Of a DNA stretch of 64,000 bases, positions 22,944 to 33,257 are shown in pieces. A program made the translations under genes and the position numbers. The stretch comes from Paracoccus sp. MKU1 (GTDB lineage Bacteria > Pseudomonadota > Alphaproteobacteria > Rhodobacterales > Rhodobacteraceae). Location: the NCBI RefSeq assembly GCF_001447385.1, contig NZ_LLWQ01000193.1, forward strand, positions 274,972-338,971, in the 5' to 3' direction. The notes under the pieces are model-generated. The model was not told the origin of the DNA. It saw only the letters and a program-made list of their open reading frames with translations, and did no database searches. Position 1 is the stretch's first letter, and every line of letters begins with the position of its first letter.

Positions 22944-23471
22944 ATGTTGAAATTCGCGCCGCGCGCCGCAGCGGCAGCCGCCGCACTCGCGATCGCCGCG
23001 TCTTCGCCAGTCCTGGCCCAGGACTCGACGAATGTAGTCGGGACCGAGGGCGACTGGACCGTCTTCTCGGCGAACAGTCCCAAGGAATGCTGGGCCGTCT
23101 CGGCCCCGAAATCCACCCAGAACCTGGACACCAGCGGCAAGCCCAAGGAGGTGACGCGCGGCGACATCCGGCTCTACGTCGCCTATCGGCCCGGCCAGTC
23201 GGGCGAGGTCTCGTTCTCGGGCGGCTATCCCTTCGCCCCGGATTCGGCGGTCGAGGTGAATATCGGCGGCCAGGTCTTCAAGCTGTTCACCGAGGGCGAA
23301 AGCGCCTGGACCGGCTCTCCGGCCGACGACGCCAAGCTGGTCTCGGCCCTGCGCGCCGGGTCCTCGGCCATCGTCACCGGCCGTTCGGCGCGGGGCACGG
23401 TGACCAAGGACACCTTCAGCCTGTCGGGCATCACCGCCGCGACCAACAAGGCGCAGGCGGCCTGCAAATAG
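22944..23471 (+). CDS. IalB-like secreted protein (invasion-associated locus B family)
   Basis: 175 residues. Signal peptide (about 1-24, ending PVLA/QD). The mature part starts with the family pattern [18 protein letters not shown], followed by a Ser-rich beta-type region, and ends with an AACK cysteine likely paired with the first Cys. Periplasmic. Despite the family name it is common in free-living alphaproteobacteria and its role is unknown. AGGAGG precedes the ATG. Confidence 0.85.
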   Translation: MLKFAPRAAAAAAALAIAASSPVLAQDSTNVVGTEGDWTVFSANSPKECWAVSAPKSTQNLDTSGKPKEVTRGDIRLYVAYRPGQSGEVSFSGGYPFAPDSAVEVNIGGQVFKLFTEGESAWTGSPADDAKLVSALRAGSSAIVTGRSARGTVTKDTFSLSGITAATNKAQAACK

Positions 23472-23496
23472 GCCGCACCTGCCGGAACCGACATGG

Positions 23497-23524
23497 ACAG
23501 GGGCGCGAGCCCCTGTTTTCTTTT
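23497..23524 (+). terminator. Intrinsic terminator after the IalB-like gene
   Basis: Perfect 8-bp stem ACAGGGGC/GCCCCTGT with loop GCGA, followed by a T-rich tract (TTTTCTTTT). Lies 25 bp after the stop codon. Confidence 0.85.
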
Positions 23525-23580
23525 GGGCCGCTTTGCCCTATATAGGCCCATTGCCTCCCTCGCCGCCCGGACCCGCAACC

Positions 23581-24777
23581 ATGAACGCCCCGTCGCCCGT
23601 CACGCCCGCCGCCCCGATCACCCAGGATCTGCTGACCATCCCGCGCAAACTGCCCGAGACAGCACGGCGGAACCTGGTCGGCCTGACCCGCGCGCAGCTG
23701 TACGAGGCGCTGATCGAGGCCGGCACGCCGGAACGGCAGGCCAAGATGCGCGTCGGCCAGATCTGGCAATGGGTCTATCACTGGGGCGTGCGCGATTTCG
23801 CGCAGATGACCAATCTGGCCAAGGACTATCGCGCCCTGCTGGCCGAGAAGTTCGAGATCGCCCTGCCCGAGATCGTCACCCGCCAGATCAGCGCCGACGG
23901 CACCCGCAAATACCTGCTGCGCATCAGCGGCGGGCACGAGGTCGAGACCGTCTATATCCCCGAGGAAAACCGCGGCACGCTCTGCATCTCGTCCCAGGTC
24001 GGCTGCACGCTGACGTGCTCCTTCTGCCACACCGGCACGCAGAAGCTGGTGCGCAACCTGACGGCGGGCGAGATCGTCGGCCAGGTCATGGTGGCGCGCG
24101 ACGACCTGGGCGAATGGCCCAAGCCCGGCGCGCCCAAGGACGAGACGCGGCTGGTCTCGAACGTGGTGCTGATGGGCATGGGCGAGCCGCTCTACAATTT
24201 CGACAATGTCCGCGACGCGATGAAGGTGGTGATGGACGGCGAGGGCATCAGCCTGTCGCGCCGCCGCATCACGCTGTCGACCAGCGGCATCGTCCCCGAG
24301 ATCGCCAAGACCGCCGAGGAGATCGGCTGCCTTCTGGCCGTCAGCTTCCACGCCACCACCGACGAAACCCGCGACAAGCTGGTGCCGGTGAACCGCAAGT
24401 GGAACATCGAGACGCTGCTCAATGCGCTGCGCGAATATCCGCGCCTGTCGAACTCGGAACGCATCACCTTCGAATATGTGATGCTGGACGGGGTGAACGA
24501 CAGCGACGAGGACGCGCGGCGACTGGTCCGGCTGATCCGCGGCATCCCGGCCAAGGTGAACCTGATCCCCTTCAACGAATGGCCCGGCTCGCCCTATCGC
24601 CGTTCCAGCTGGGAGCGGATCGAGGCTTTTGCCGACATCGTCCACAAGGCCGGCTATGCCTCGCCCATCCGCACGCCCAGAGGCGAGGACATCATGGCCG
24701 CCTGCGGTCAGCTGAAATCCGCGACCGAACGCGGCCGCAAGACTGCCGCCCAAATCGCCGCCGAGGCCCGCGCCTGA
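23581..24777 (+). CDS. rlmN: Dual-specificity RNA methyltransferase RlmN
   Basis: 398 residues. Radical SAM enzyme making m2A at 23S rRNA A2503 and some tRNAs. The motif CTLTCSFC gives the cluster cysteines Cys142, Cys146 and Cys149. The C-terminal Cys in [12 protein letters not shown] is the methyl-transfer residue, and GMGEPLYNF is also conserved. The start ATG at 23581 lies after a TATATAGG element that may be its -10 region. Confidence 0.96.
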   Translation: MNAPSPVTPAAPITQDLLTIPRKLPETARRNLVGLTRAQLYEALIEAGTPERQAKMRVGQIWQWVYHWGVRDFAQMTNLAKDYRALLAEKFEIALPEIVTRQISADGTRKYLLRISGGHEVETVYIPEENRGTLCISSQVGCTLTCSFCHTGTQKLVRNLTAGEIVGQVMVARDDLGEWPKPGAPKDETRLVSNVVLMGMGEPLYNFDNVRDAMKVVMDGEGISLSRRRITLSTSGIVPEIAKTAEEIGCLLAVSFHATTDETRDKLVPVNRKWNIETLLNALREYPRLSNSERITFEYVMLDGVNDSDEDARRLVRLIRGIPAKVNLIPFNEWPGSPYRRSSWERIEAFADIVHKAGYASPIRTPRGEDIMAACGQLKSATERGRKTAAQIAAEARA

Positions 24778-25024
24778 ACGGGCAGCGGTAGAGACCAGCC
24801 GCACTGCCGCATGAGTATTTTCAGAACGGTGAAAAGGGAAAGGCAGCCGAGCCTCCGCTTTGGTCGGGTCGCGCTCCTCGCTTTTCACCGTTTCACAAAA
24901 TACTCCTGCAACAGCACCGAAGGTCGGGGCGCTGCGCCTTCACGAATCCGCCAGAATCCGTGGTGACCTTGCCCCGCGCGCCCCGCAGTCGTAGAAGCGT
25001 CGCGACCCGCGAAAGAGGTGCCGC
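24778..25024. repeat. Gap with inverted pair of repeats (copies D and E)
   Basis: 247 bp between rlmN and gpmI. Copy D at 24810-24837 is GAGTATTTTCAGAACGGTGA on the plus strand; copy E at 24881-24909 is the same family on the minus strand (GAGTATTTTGTGAAACGGTG). The pair forms an inverted repeat with a loop of about 45 bp. The gpmI promoter must lie in the remaining 115 bp; I see no clear box. Confidence 0.6.
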
Positions 25025-26548
25025 ATGAGCCGTCCGAAACCCGTCGTCCTTTGCATCCTCGATGGCTGGGGCATTTCCTCGCGCCCCGAGCAGAGCGCGC
25101 CCGACCAGGCCAGGACGCCGAATTTCGACCGGCTGATGCGTGATTGCCCGCATGGGACGCTGGTGACCTTCGGCCCGGATGTCGGCCTGCCCAAGGGCCA
25201 GATGGGCAATTCCGAGGTCGGGCACACCAATATCGGCGCCGGCCGCGTGGTGGCCATGGACCTCGGCCAGATCGACCTCGCCATTGAGGATGGTAGCTTC
25301 TACGAGAACGCCGCGCTGGGTGAGCTCATCCGCAAGCTCAAGGCCAGCGGCGGCACGGCGCATCTGATGGGCGTCGTCTCGGATGGCGGCGTACATGGCC
25401 ATGTCCAGCATGTCATCGCCGCCGCGCGGGCGGTGGCCGACAAGGGCGTGCCGGTGGTGATCCATGCCATCACCGATGGCCGCGACGTGCCGCCGCAATC
25501 GGCCCTGGACTTCGTCACCAAGCTTCTGGGCGAACTGCCGGAGGCCGCGCGCATCGGCACCGTCATCGGCCGCTATTACGCCATGGACCGCGACAATCGC
25601 TGGGAGCGCGTCGCCCGCGCCTATGCCGCCATGATCCGCGCCGAGGGGCTGCCGGCCCCGGATGCGGTGCAGGCGGTGGCCGACGCCTATGAGCGCGGCG
25701 AGACCGACGAATTCATCCAGCCCGCCGTGATCGAGGGCTATGCCGGCGCGAAGGACGGCGACGGCTTCTTCTGCCTCAATTTCCGCGCCGACCGCGCACG
25801 CGAGATCCTGGCCGCCATCGGCCAGCCGGATTTCTCTGCCTTCGACACCGGCATGCGGCCGGAATGGGCGGCGCTGCTGGGCATGGTCGATTATTCGGCC
25901 AGCCATGACGAATACATGCAGGCCGCCTATCCCAAGCGGCAGGTGGTCAACACGCTGGGCGCCTGGGTCGCCGCCAGGGGCCTGCGCCAGTTCCGCCTGG
26001 CCGAGACCGAGAAATACCCGCATGTCACCTTCTTCCTGAACGGCGGCAAGGAAACCCCTGAGCCGGGCGAGGACCGCTTCATGCCGGCCAGCCCCAAGGT
26101 CGCGACCTATGACCTGGCGCCGGAAATGGCCGCGCCCGAGGTCAGCGCCAAGCTGGTCGAGGCCATCGAGGCGGGCTACGACCTGATCGTGGTGAACTAT
26201 GCCAACCCGGACATGGTCGGGCATACCGGCAGCCTGCCCGCCGCCATCCGCGCCTGCGAGGCGGTGGACAAGGGGCTGGGCATGATGCTGGAGGCGCTGG
26301 AAAAGGCCGGCGGCGCCGCGGTGGTCATCGCCGATCACGGCAATTGCGAGACCACCATCGATCCCGAGACCGGCGGGCCGCATACCGCCCACACCACCAA
26401 CCCGGTGCCGGTGATCGTCTTCGGCGGGCCCGAGGGCGCGGAACTGCGCAACGGCCGGCTGGCCGATGTGGCGCCGACGGTGCTGGACCTGATGGGCCTG
26501 GACCTGCCGCCCGAAATGACCGGCACCTCGCTGATCGAGCGCGCATGA
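25025..26548 (+). CDS. gpmI: 2,3-bisphosphoglycerate-independent phosphoglycerate mutase
   Basis: 507 residues. Glycolytic interconversion of 3- and 2-phosphoglycerate using two Mn ions. Alkaline-phosphatase-like metal sites are visible: ILDGWG (Asp13), nucleophile Ser63 in MGNSEVGH, NYANPDMVGHTG, and ADHGN. First of a tightly coupled set gpmI-envC-like-ctpA-rppH joined by ATGA overlaps. Confidence 0.97.
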   Translation: MSRPKPVVLCILDGWGISSRPEQSAPDQARTPNFDRLMRDCPHGTLVTFGPDVGLPKGQMGNSEVGHTNIGAGRVVAMDLGQIDLAIEDGSFYENAALGELIRKLKASGGTAHLMGVVSDGGVHGHVQHVIAAARAVADKGVPVVIHAITDGRDVPPQSALDFVTKLLGELPEAARIGTVIGRYYAMDRDNRWERVARAYAAMIRAEGLPAPDAVQAVADAYERGETDEFIQPAVIEGYAGAKDGDGFFCLNFRADRAREILAAIGQPDFSAFDTGMRPEWAALLGMVDYSASHDEYMQAAYPKRQVVNTLGAWVAARGLRQFRLAETEKYPHVTFFLNGGKETPEPGEDRFMPASPKVATYDLAPEMAAPEVSAKLVEAIEAGYDLIVVNYANPDMVGHTGSLPAAIRACEAVDKGLGMMLEALEKAGGAAVVIADHGNCETTIDPETGGPHTAHTTNPVPVIVFGGPEGAELRNGRLADVAPTVLDLMGLDLPPEMTGTSLIERA

Positions 26549-27780
26549 GACCCAGTCTGCTCCTGCCGATGCTGCTGGCCTTCGGCCTCGGCTCGATGGC
26601 TCCGGCCCAGCCGGCGACGCCCGCGCAGGACGATTCGCAGCTGAGCCAGGCCGCGCAGGAGGCGGCCGCGGCCGCCGACATGCTGCGCGGCGCGGTGGGC
26701 CAGCTGGACGAGGCGCTGACCGAGGACGATCAGGTCGCCTCGCTGACCCGGATGATCCGCGCCTATGAGCAGGGCATGGCGGCGCTGCGCGAGGGATTGC
26801 GCCGCGCCGGCATCCGCGAACAGGAGATCCGCGCCGAGTTCGACGCCCGGCGCGAACGTCTGGGCCGGGTGCTGGGGGTGATGACCTCGATGCAGAAATC
26901 GCCCGAGACCATGCTGCTGCTGCATCCCTCGGGGCCGGAATCCTCGGCCCGGGCGGGGATGATCCTGTCCTCGGTCGCGCCGGGGCTCGAGGCCGAGGCC
27001 CGCGACATGCAGCAGAAGCTGGAGGAGATCCGCACCGTACGGGCGATCCAGCTGAGTGCGGCGAACACGCTGGCGCAGGGGCTGGACCAGGTGCAGGAGG
27101 CGCGGCGGCTGCTGGCCTCGGCCGTCACCGACCGCTCCAGCCTGCCGGTGCGTTTCGGCGAGGACCCCAGGGAGCTGACCGCGCTGGTGCAATCGGCCGA
27201 TACGCTGGACGCCTTTGCCTCGGGCATCGTCGGCATGGAGCAGGATGTCGGCCCGCCCATGGCCGATTTCGAGGGCGCGCAGGGCAGTCTGGCGCTGCCG
27301 GTGCTGGGCCGGGTGCTGCGCCGCTATGACGAACCCGACGCCGCGGGGGTGCGCAGGCCGGGAATGGTGATCGCCACCTCGCCCGCCGCGCTGGTGACGG
27401 TGCCTTGGCCTGCGACGATCCGCTATCGCGGCCCGCTGCTCGATTACGGCAATGTGATGATCGTTGAGCCCGCGCGGGGGTATCTGATGATATTTGCCGG
27501 GCTGGCCCAGGTCTTCGGCGAGACGGGCGACGTGCTGGCCGCGGGCGAGCCGGTCGGGCTGATGGGCGGGCAGGAGCCGCCCGCGCAGGAGTTCGGCGCC
27601 GAATTCGTCGCCAATGCCGCCGCCGGAGGCGGCGCTGGACAGACCGAGACACTGTATGTTGAACTCCGCAAGGGCAAGGAAACACTGGACCCGGCAGAAT
27701 GGTTCGTGATGAATCCCATTGTCGGAGAGGCCACGGACGGGACAGGCCGCAACGCAACCGGGCAGGACGGAACCGAATGA
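26545..27780 (+). CDS. EnvC-like murein hydrolase activator (M23 fold)
   Basis: 411 residues. Signal peptide (about 1-21), a long helical coiled-coil region (about 30-190), and a C-terminal LytM-like domain (about 240-380). In the LytM part the usual zinc residues are not evident, as expected for a non-catalytic activator of cell-wall amidases. Periplasmic, division-related by family. ATGA overlap with gpmI; its own stop overlaps ctpA. Confidence 0.85.
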   Translation: MRPSLLLPMLLAFGLGSMAPAQPATPAQDDSQLSQAAQEAAAAADMLRGAVGQLDEALTEDDQVASLTRMIRAYEQGMAALREGLRRAGIREQEIRAEFDARRERLGRVLGVMTSMQKSPETMLLLHPSGPESSARAGMILSSVAPGLEAEARDMQQKLEEIRTVRAIQLSAANTLAQGLDQVQEARRLLASAVTDRSSLPVRFGEDPRELTALVQSADTLDAFASGIVGMEQDVGPPMADFEGAQGSLALPVLGRVLRRYDEPDAAGVRRPGMVIATSPAALVTVPWPATIRYRGPLLDYGNVMIVEPARGYLMIFAGLAQVFGETGDVLAAGEPVGLMGGQEPPAQEFGAEFVANAAAGGGAGQTETLYVELRKGKETLDPAEWFVMNPIVGEATDGTGRNATGQDGTE

Positions 27781-29192
27781 AACATTATCTTCTGGCAGGG
27801 GCGATCGGCACGCTTGCGGGCATCACCGTCGCCACCCAATTCGCCGGCCCGCTGGTCGCGCAGGAATCGGGCAAGAACGCCTCGGTCTACGAACAGCTGG
27901 ACCTGTTCGGGAACGTGTTCGAGCGCGTGCGCGCCGATTACGTCGAGCAGGTGGACGACAAGAAGCTGATCGAGGCGGCGATCAACGGCATGTTGACCTC
28001 GCTCGACCCGCACAGCTCGTTCCTGTCGGCCAAGGATTACGACGACATGCAGACCCAGACCCGCGGCAGCTTCGGCGGGCTGGGGATCGAGGTCGGGCAG
28101 GAGGACGGGCTCGTCAAGGTCATCTCGCCCATCGACGATACGCCCGCGGCCGAGGCGGGGGTCAAGGCCGGCGACTACATCACCCATGTGAACGGCGAAT
28201 CGCTGATGGGCCTGACGCTGGACGAGGCGGTCGAGAAGATGCGCGGCCCCGTCGGCTCGGAGATCAAGATCACCATCCTGCGCGAGGGCGAGAAGGAGCC
28301 CTTCGACCTGACCATCACCCGCGACACGATCAAGCTGACCGTGGTCAAGACCCGGATCGAGGGCCATGCCGTGATCCTGCGCATCTCGACCTTCAATGAC
28401 GAGACCTTCTCGACCCTGAGGACCGAGATGGACAAGGCGATCAAGGAGGCGGGCGGCATCGACAAGGTGACCGGCTTCGTGGTGGACCTGCGCAACAACC
28501 CCGGCGGGCTGTTGAACCAGGCCATCGAGGTCTCGGACGCTTTCCTCGACAAGGGCGAGATCGTCTCGACCCGTGGCCGCAAGCCCGAGGAAAGCGAGCG
28601 CTGGAACGCCAAGACCGGCGATCTGGCGCAGGGCAAGCCGATGGTGGTGCTGATCAACGGCGGCTCGGCCTCGGCATCCGAGATCGTCACCGGCGCGCTT
28701 CAGGACCACCGCCGCGCCATCGTCGTCGGCACCAAGAGCTTCGGCAAGGGCTCGGTGCAGACGGTGATGCCGGTCACCGCCGACAGCGCCATCCGGCTGA
28801 CCACGGCGCGCTATTACACGCCCTCGGGCCGCTCGATCCAGTCGCTGGGCATCCAGCCCGACATCATCGTCGAGCAGCCCGCCCCGAAACCGCAGGAGGA
28901 GGACGAGGCCGACACGCCGCGGACCGAGTCGAAATTCCTGAACTCGGAGGCCGACCTGCGCGGGGCGCTGAACAACGATTCGATCAGCGACGAGGAACGC
29001 AAGCAGATCGAGGAGGAGGCCAAGCAGGTCGAGGCCACCGCCAAGCTGCGCGAGGAGGATTATCAGCTCGCCTATGCGGTCGATATCCTCAAGGGCCTGG
29101 CGGCGGTGGATTACCACGCCCAGGCCGTGCCCGAGGCCGCGAAACCCGCCAATACCGGCGAGGACGCCGCCCAGGGGGCGCAGGCGGAATGA
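27777..29192 (+). CDS. ctpA: Carboxy-terminal processing protease (S41)
   Basis: 471 residues. Signal peptide or N-terminal anchor (1-29), PDZ domain (about 95-175), then the S41 serine protease core with Ser near 299 in GGSASASEI and Lys near 324 in SFGKGSVQ. A charged C-terminal tail (about 385-471) is partly coiled. Trims periplasmic proteins, and a link to its EnvC-like neighbour in cell-wall remodelling is plausible. Confidence 0.95.
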   Translation: MKHYLLAGAIGTLAGITVATQFAGPLVAQESGKNASVYEQLDLFGNVFERVRADYVEQVDDKKLIEAAINGMLTSLDPHSSFLSAKDYDDMQTQTRGSFGGLGIEVGQEDGLVKVISPIDDTPAAEAGVKAGDYITHVNGESLMGLTLDEAVEKMRGPVGSEIKITILREGEKEPFDLTITRDTIKLTVVKTRIEGHAVILRISTFNDETFSTLRTEMDKAIKEAGGIDKVTGFVVDLRNNPGGLLNQAIEVSDAFLDKGEIVSTRGRKPEESERWNAKTGDLAQGKPMVVLINGGSASASEIVTGALQDHRRAIVVGTKSFGKGSVQTVMPVTADSAIRLTTARYYTPSGRSIQSLGIQPDIIVEQPAPKPQEEDEADTPRTESKFLNSEADLRGALNNDSISDEERKQIEEEAKQVEATAKLREEDYQLAYAVDILKGLAAVDYHAQAVPEAAKPANTGEDAAQGAQAE

Positions 29193-29680
29193 GCGCGGCT
29201 CTGCTGGGGCCCTCGGGCCTGCCCTACCGGCCCTGCGCCGGGGTGGTGCTGATCAACCCGATGGGGCTGGTCTTTGCCGGGCAGCGCATCGACAATCCCG
29301 GCCCGGCCTGGCAGATGCCGCAGGGCGGCATCGACCAGGGCGAGACGCCGCGCGAGGCGGCGCTGCGCGAGCTGGTCGAGGAGACCGGGGTGACCACCGA
29401 TCTGGTCGATGTGCTGGCCGAGACGCCGGGCTGGGTGACCTATGACCTGCCGCCGGAGCTGCTGGGCAAGGTCTGGAAGGGCCGCTATGGCGGGCAGAAG
29501 CAGAAATGGTTCGCCATGCGCTTCCTGGGCGAGGATTCGGCGGTGCGGATCGCCACCGAACATCCCGAGTTCGAGCGCTGGCAATGGATGCGGGCGGTGG
29601 ATCTGATCGACAGCATCGTGCCCTTCAAGCGCGATGTCTATGCCCGGGTCTTTGCCGATTTCCGCGACATTCTCGCCTGA
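29189..29680 (+). CDS. rppH: RNA pyrophosphohydrolase (Nudix)
   Basis: 163 residues. Removes pyrophosphate from mRNA 5' ends to start decay, or hydrolyses dinucleoside polyphosphates. The Nudix box runs from Gly46 to Val68 with the canonical [14 protein letters not shown] end. KWFAMRFLG and the C-terminal WQWM region match RppH/IalA. ATGA overlap with ctpA. Confidence 0.95.
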   Translation: MSAALLGPSGLPYRPCAGVVLINPMGLVFAGQRIDNPGPAWQMPQGGIDQGETPREAALRELVEETGVTTDLVDVLAETPGWVTYDLPPELLGKVWKGRYGGQKQKWFAMRFLGEDSAVRIATEHPEFERWQWMRAVDLIDSIVPFKRDVYARVFADFRDILA

Positions 29681-29712
29681 ACCGGCAGCGCCGCGCCCTG
29701 TGGCGCGGGCAG

Positions 29713-29737
29713 CAGGGGTATTTGGACAACGAAGAAG
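29713..29737 (+). repeat. Intergenic repeat copy F
   Basis: GTATTTGGACAACGAAGAAG on the plus strand, preceded by a GCGCC-CTGT-GGCGC hairpin. The core is identical to copy G at 40.4 kb. Lies after rppH. Confidence 0.65.
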
Positions 29738-29741
29738 CGCA

Positions 29742-29766
29742 AGGGGCGGCTTTCGGGACCGCCCCT
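29742..29766. terminator. Hairpin between convergent rppH and the MltB-like gene
   Basis: Stem AGGGGCGG/CCGCCCCT with a 9-base loop, in the 90-bp gap between convergent genes. No T-tract of note on either side, so terminator strength is uncertain. Confidence 0.5.
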
Positions 29767-29770
29767 GCTT

Positions 29771-31024
29771 CTAGCTGCGCAGCATGGCCAGCAGGCGGGT
29801 ATCGGCATAGCCGTCGGGCGTCACGCCGCGCGAACGCTGGAAGGCCTTGATCGCCTCGGTCGACTGGCTGCCGAGCTTGCCATCCACGCCGCCGGTGTCG
29901 AAGCCGCGGGCCATCAGCAGGCGCTGGATCTCGGCCTTTTCGCTGTTCGACAGCGTGCGGTCGCCCCGCGGCCAGCCGCCCTGGATGCCGCGGCGGCCGG
30001 CAATGGCCTCGCCCAGATAGGCCACGCCGAGGGCGTAGCTGTCCGAGGCGTTGTATTTCAGGATGGCGCGGAAATTCTCGGTGATCAGGAAGGCCGGGCC
30101 GCGCGCGCCCGCAGGCGCAAGGATCGAGCCCGAGGGCACCGGCGCGCCGCTGACCGTGCGCACGCCCATCGCCGCCCATTGGCTGCCGGAATGCTGCACC
30201 GACTTGCCGGACTGGTTGAAGTCGAAGCCCTGCGGCAGGATCACCTCGGTGCCCCAGCTCTGCCCCGGGCGCCAGCCGTTCTGGCGCAGGTAGGAGGCGG
30301 TCGAGGCCAGCGCATCGGTCGGGTCGTTCGACCAGATGTCCCGGCGGCCGTCGCCGTTGAAGTCCACGGCATGGCTGAGGAAGGACGAGGGCATGAATTG
30401 CGTATGCCCCATGGCCCCGGCCCAGCTGCCGACCATATGGGCGCTGTCCACGTCGCCGGACTGGATGATGCGCAGCGCCGCCACCAGCTCGCCGGCGAAG
30501 AATTCGCCGCGGCGGCCGTCATAGGCCAGCGTCGCCAGCGCCGGCACGATCTGCGTATTGCCGCGATTGGCGCCGAAATTCGATTCCATGCCCCAGACCG
30601 CCAGCACGATCTCGCGCGGGACGCCGTAGCGCGCCTCGATGGCCGACAGCGTGCTTGCATATTGCGCGGCCTTGGACCGGCCGGTCGCGCCGCGCGTGCC
30701 GATGGCGCCGTCGAGATAGTCCCAGATCGGCTTGGTGAACTCGCTCTGCTTGCGGTCCAGGGCGACGATGCTGGGCTGGTAATGTGCGCCGGCCATGGCG
30801 CTGTCGAAAGTGCCGGGCGAGATGCCGGCCGCCAGCGCGCGCGGACGGAAGCTTTGCACCCAGTTGCGGAAGCCCGCCTCGGAGCCCTGCCCGCCCGCCG
30901 TGGGCAACCCGCCGAAATTGCCGCCGCCGACCGCGCCCGGGGTCTGGTTCAGCGACACGCCGCAGCCTGCCAGGGCGAGGATCAGCACGGCCGAGGTCGC
31001 GATGCGGGAAATGCGTCTGGTCAT
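29771..31024 (-). CDS. MltB-like lytic murein transglycosylase, lipoprotein
   Basis: 417 residues. Lipoprotein signal with LALAGC (lipidated Cys21). SLT-like catalytic domain (about 50-340) with the catalytic Glu147 in VWGMESNFG and the HTQFMPSSF motif. The C-terminal peptidoglycan-binding domain (about 355-415) has NSEKAEIQRLL and GVDGKLGSQSTEAIKAFQ. It cleaves glycan strands to anhydromuropeptides at the outer membrane. ATG 31024 is chosen because the lipoprotein signal begins there. Confidence 0.93.
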   Translation of the reverse strand: MTRRISRIATSAVLILALAGCGVSLNQTPGAVGGGNFGGLPTAGGQGSEAGFRNWVQSFRPRALAAGISPGTFDSAMAGAHYQPSIVALDRKQSEFTKPIWDYLDGAIGTRGATGRSKAAQYASTLSAIEARYGVPREIVLAVWGMESNFGANRGNTQIVPALATLAYDGRRGEFFAGELVAALRIIQSGDVDSAHMVGSWAGAMGHTQFMPSSFLSHAVDFNGDGRRDIWSNDPTDALASTASYLRQNGWRPGQSWGTEVILPQGFDFNQSGKSVQHSGSQWAAMGVRTVSGAPVPSGSILAPAGARGPAFLITENFRAILKYNASDSYALGVAYLGEAIAGRRGIQGGWPRGDRTLSNSEKAEIQRLLMARGFDTGGVDGKLGSQSTEAIKAFQRSRGVTPDGYADTRLLAMLRS

Positions 31025-31101
31025 TCTGCCTGTCCGTTCCGTTGTTCTTGTTCTGGTTGCGGCCAGTCTAGCCCAGCATGGCGCGGCTGGATAGGGGCGG
31101 A

Positions 31102-31419
31102 TCAACCCTCCTCATCGCCGTAAAGCGGCTCCATCTGCGCAACGATCACTGCGTTCTCCTCCAGCGCGCGGTCCATCAGGGCGCGTTCCTCGTCGGGGAT
31201 CTCATGGCCTTCGGCCAGCCGCTCGTCGATGCTGCCATGGCCGGAGACCTCGATGGGTGCAAGGCCGGCCTGCTTCAGAATGGCGACGGTCTCGCGCACC
31301 GCCTCTTCCTCGTCCTTGCCCGAGGCATAGCAGACCAGCGCCGCGCCGCTGGCACCTTCGGGCAGACCGTCCTCCGCGGTGCGGCCGACCTGGACCAGAA
31401 GCGTATAGACCTGTTGCAT
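31102..31419 (-). CDS. Conserved hypothetical protein, acidic
   Basis: 105 residues; I do not recognise the family. MQQVYTLLVQVGRTAEDG opens a beta-strand-like start, followed by an acidic helical segment (KDEEEAVRETVAILKQ) and an acidic C-terminus. No signal peptide or membrane helix, so cytoplasmic. The ATG follows AAGGAAAA. Divergent from the YbaK gene with only 56 bp between, so the two may share a promoter region. Confidence 0.7.
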   Translation of the reverse strand: MQQVYTLLVQVGRTAEDGLPEGASGAALVCYASGKDEEEAVRETVAILKQAGLAPIEVSGHGSIDERLAEGHEIPDEERALMDRALEENAVIVAQMEPLYGDEEG

Positions 31420-31475
31420 GGCTTTTCCTTCGCGGCGATTTACCGTCATATCGCCCGAAACGGACGGAGGTGACA

Positions 31476-31946
31476 ATGAGCAAGAGTTTGCGGCGCGTGC
31501 AATCGGCGCTGGAGGCCGCCGGCCTCGCCGTCGAGATCCGCGAGACCGACGACAGCGCCCGCACCGCCGAGGGCGCGGCGGCGGCGGTCGGCTGCGCGGT
31601 GGATCAGATCGCCAAGTCGATCATCTTTCGCGGCGAGGAGACCGGCCATGTCGTGCTGTTCCTGACCGCAGGCGGCAATCGCGTCGATCCGGCCAAGGCG
31701 ACCACGGTGGCGGGGCAGAGCCTGGGCAAGGCCGATGCCGATTTGATCCGGACCGAGACCGGCTTCGCCATCGGCGGAGTCGCGCCGGTCGGGCATCTGC
31801 GGCAGGTCGAGGCCTGGCTGGACCCGCGGCTGCTGGACTTCGATACGGTCTGGGCGGCGGCCGGGACGCCGCGCCACGTCTTCGCCATCGCGCCGGAAGA
31901 GCTGATCCGCATCACCGGGGCGAAACAGGCGGATTTCACCGCCTGA
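31476..31946 (+). CDS. YbaK/EbsC-type aminoacyl-tRNA deacylase
   Basis: 156 residues, matching the YbaK/ProX editing fold that hydrolyses mischarged tRNA. Motifs are AVDQIAKSIIFRG (conserved Lys), GGVAPVGH, and the end GAKQADFTA. The precise tRNA substrate cannot be told. GGAGG precedes the ATG. Confidence 0.88.
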   Translation: MSKSLRRVQSALEAAGLAVEIRETDDSARTAEGAAAAVGCAVDQIAKSIIFRGEETGHVVLFLTAGGNRVDPAKATTVAGQSLGKADADLIRTETGFAIGGVAPVGHLRQVEAWLDPRLLDFDTVWAAAGTPRHVFAIAPEELIRITGAKQADFTA

Positions 31947-31950
31947 CCTG

Positions 31951-31980
31951 AAAAGGGGCGGGAAGGCCCGCCCCCGCTTT
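31951..31980. terminator. Bidirectional terminator between YbaK and GlsB-like genes
   Basis: Stem GGGGCGGG/CCCGCCCC with loop AAGG, flanked by AAAA on the left and CTTT on the right, placed between convergent stop codons. Confidence 0.75.
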
Positions 31981-31982
31981 CG

Positions 31983-32234
31983 CTATCCGGCCACGGCTCG
32001 GTAAAGCCAGATCAGCACCACCGCGCCGATCAGCCCGGCGACGCCCTGCGCAAGCCAGCTGCCGGCCTGGGCGTTCAGCCCGACCAGACCCAGAAGCGCA
32101 TTGCCGACGATGGCGCCGACGATGCCCAGGATGACGTTGAGGATGATCCCCGTATCCGCCTTCATGATGCTGCTGGCGATCCAGCCCGCAAGACCGCCGA
32201 CGATGATCGCGGCCAGCCAACCCAAACCCTGCAT
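31983..32234 (-). CDS. GlsB/YeaQ/YmgE family small membrane protein
   Basis: 83 residues with three hydrophobic segments and the Gly-rich family pattern (AAIIVGGLAGWIASSIMK, ILGIVGAIVGN). Homologues are stress-associated inner-membrane proteins without a defined biochemical role. No coupling to neighbours. Confidence 0.88.
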   Translation of the reverse strand: MQGLGWLAAIIVGGLAGWIASSIMKADTGIILNVILGIVGAIVGNALLGLVGLNAQAGSWLAQGVAGLIGAVVLIWLYRAVAG

Positions 32235-32297
32235 GTGAAACTCCGCTTTCAGGATACCTGTGCGGGTTGAACGCAGTGGCGGCGCTTGGGTTTCACG

Positions 32298-32323
32298 CCG
32301 GACTCACGCGCGGGTGAGTCCGG
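32298..32323 (-). terminator. Hairpin after dapD
   Basis: Perfect 10-bp stem CCGGACTCAC/GTGAGTCCGG with a 6-base loop, about 20 bp past the dapD stop. No T-run follows on the minus strand, so it may act with Rho or as a 3' stabiliser. Confidence 0.5.
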
Positions 32324-32340
32324 TGCAGGGCTGCAACAGG

Positions 32341-33165
32341 TCAGTCGCGCAGCAGCTCGTTGATCGAGGTCTTGGAACGGGTCTGCGCATCGACGCGCTT
32401 GACGATCACCGCGCAATAGAGGTTCACGCCGTTCTTCGAGGGCATCGAGCCGGCGACCACCACCGAACCGGCCGGGACCTCGCCATACATGACCTCGCCG
32501 GTCTCGCGGTCGACGATCTTGGTCGATTTGCCGATGAAGACGCCCATGCCCAGGACCGAGCCCTCGCGCACGATGCAGCCCTCGACCACCTCGGAACGCG
32601 CCCCGATGAAGCAATTGTCCTCGATGATGGTCGGACCGGCCTGCATCGGCTCCAGCACGCCGCCGATGCCGACGCCGCCCGACAGGTGGACGTTCTTGCC
32701 GATCTGCGCGCAGCTGCCGACGGTGGCCCAGGTATCGACCATGGTGCCCTCATCGACATAGGCACCCAGGTTGACGAAGCTCGGCATCAGCACCACGCCC
32801 TTGGCGATATAGGCCGAGCGGCGCACGACGCAGTTCGGCACGGCGCGGAACCCGGCGACCTTCCATTGCGTCTCGCCCCAATGGGCGAACTTGCTGTCCA
32901 CCTTGTCCCACCAGGTGCCGCCCTGCGGCCCGCCCATATGGACCTCCATGTCCTTCAGGCGAAAACCCAGCAGCACGGCCTTTTTCGCCCATTGGTTCAC
33001 ATGCCAGTCGCTGCCGCGCTTTTCGGCGACGCGCAGCACGCCCTTGTCCAGCGCCTCCAGCGTGGCCTCGACGGCATCGCGAACCTCGCCCTTGGTCGTG
33101 GGGGTGATCTGGTCGCGGATCTCCCAGGCGGATTCGATGGCGGCTTCAAGGGCGTCATTCGACAT
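32341..33165 (-). CDS. dapD: Tetrahydrodipicolinate N-succinyltransferase
   Basis: 274 residues. Succinyl-CoA-dependent step of the lysine/diaminopimelate pathway. N-terminal helical part, then a left-handed beta helix of hexapeptide repeats ([35 protein letters not shown]). The ATG at 33165 ([15 protein letters not shown]) is the family start; a longer in-frame reading is not supported. Confidence 0.96.
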   Translation of the reverse strand: MSNDALEAAIESAWEIRDQITPTTKGEVRDAVEATLEALDKGVLRVAEKRGSDWHVNQWAKKAVLLGFRLKDMEVHMGGPQGGTWWDKVDSKFAHWGETQWKVAGFRAVPNCVVRRSAYIAKGVVLMPSFVNLGAYVDEGTMVDTWATVGSCAQIGKNVHLSGGVGIGGVLEPMQAGPTIIEDNCFIGARSEVVEGCIVREGSVLGMGVFIGKSTKIVDRETGEVMYGEVPAGSVVVAGSMPSKNGVNLYCAVIVKRVDAQTRSKTSINELLRD

Positions 33166-33257
33166 GGTCTGGCCTCTCTCGGGTGGAAACTCTTGCCCAA
33201 GCGCTATAAGCCGAGGGGTGCGGCCGCGCAATGCGGCGGTTTCTGCCAGAGGATCGG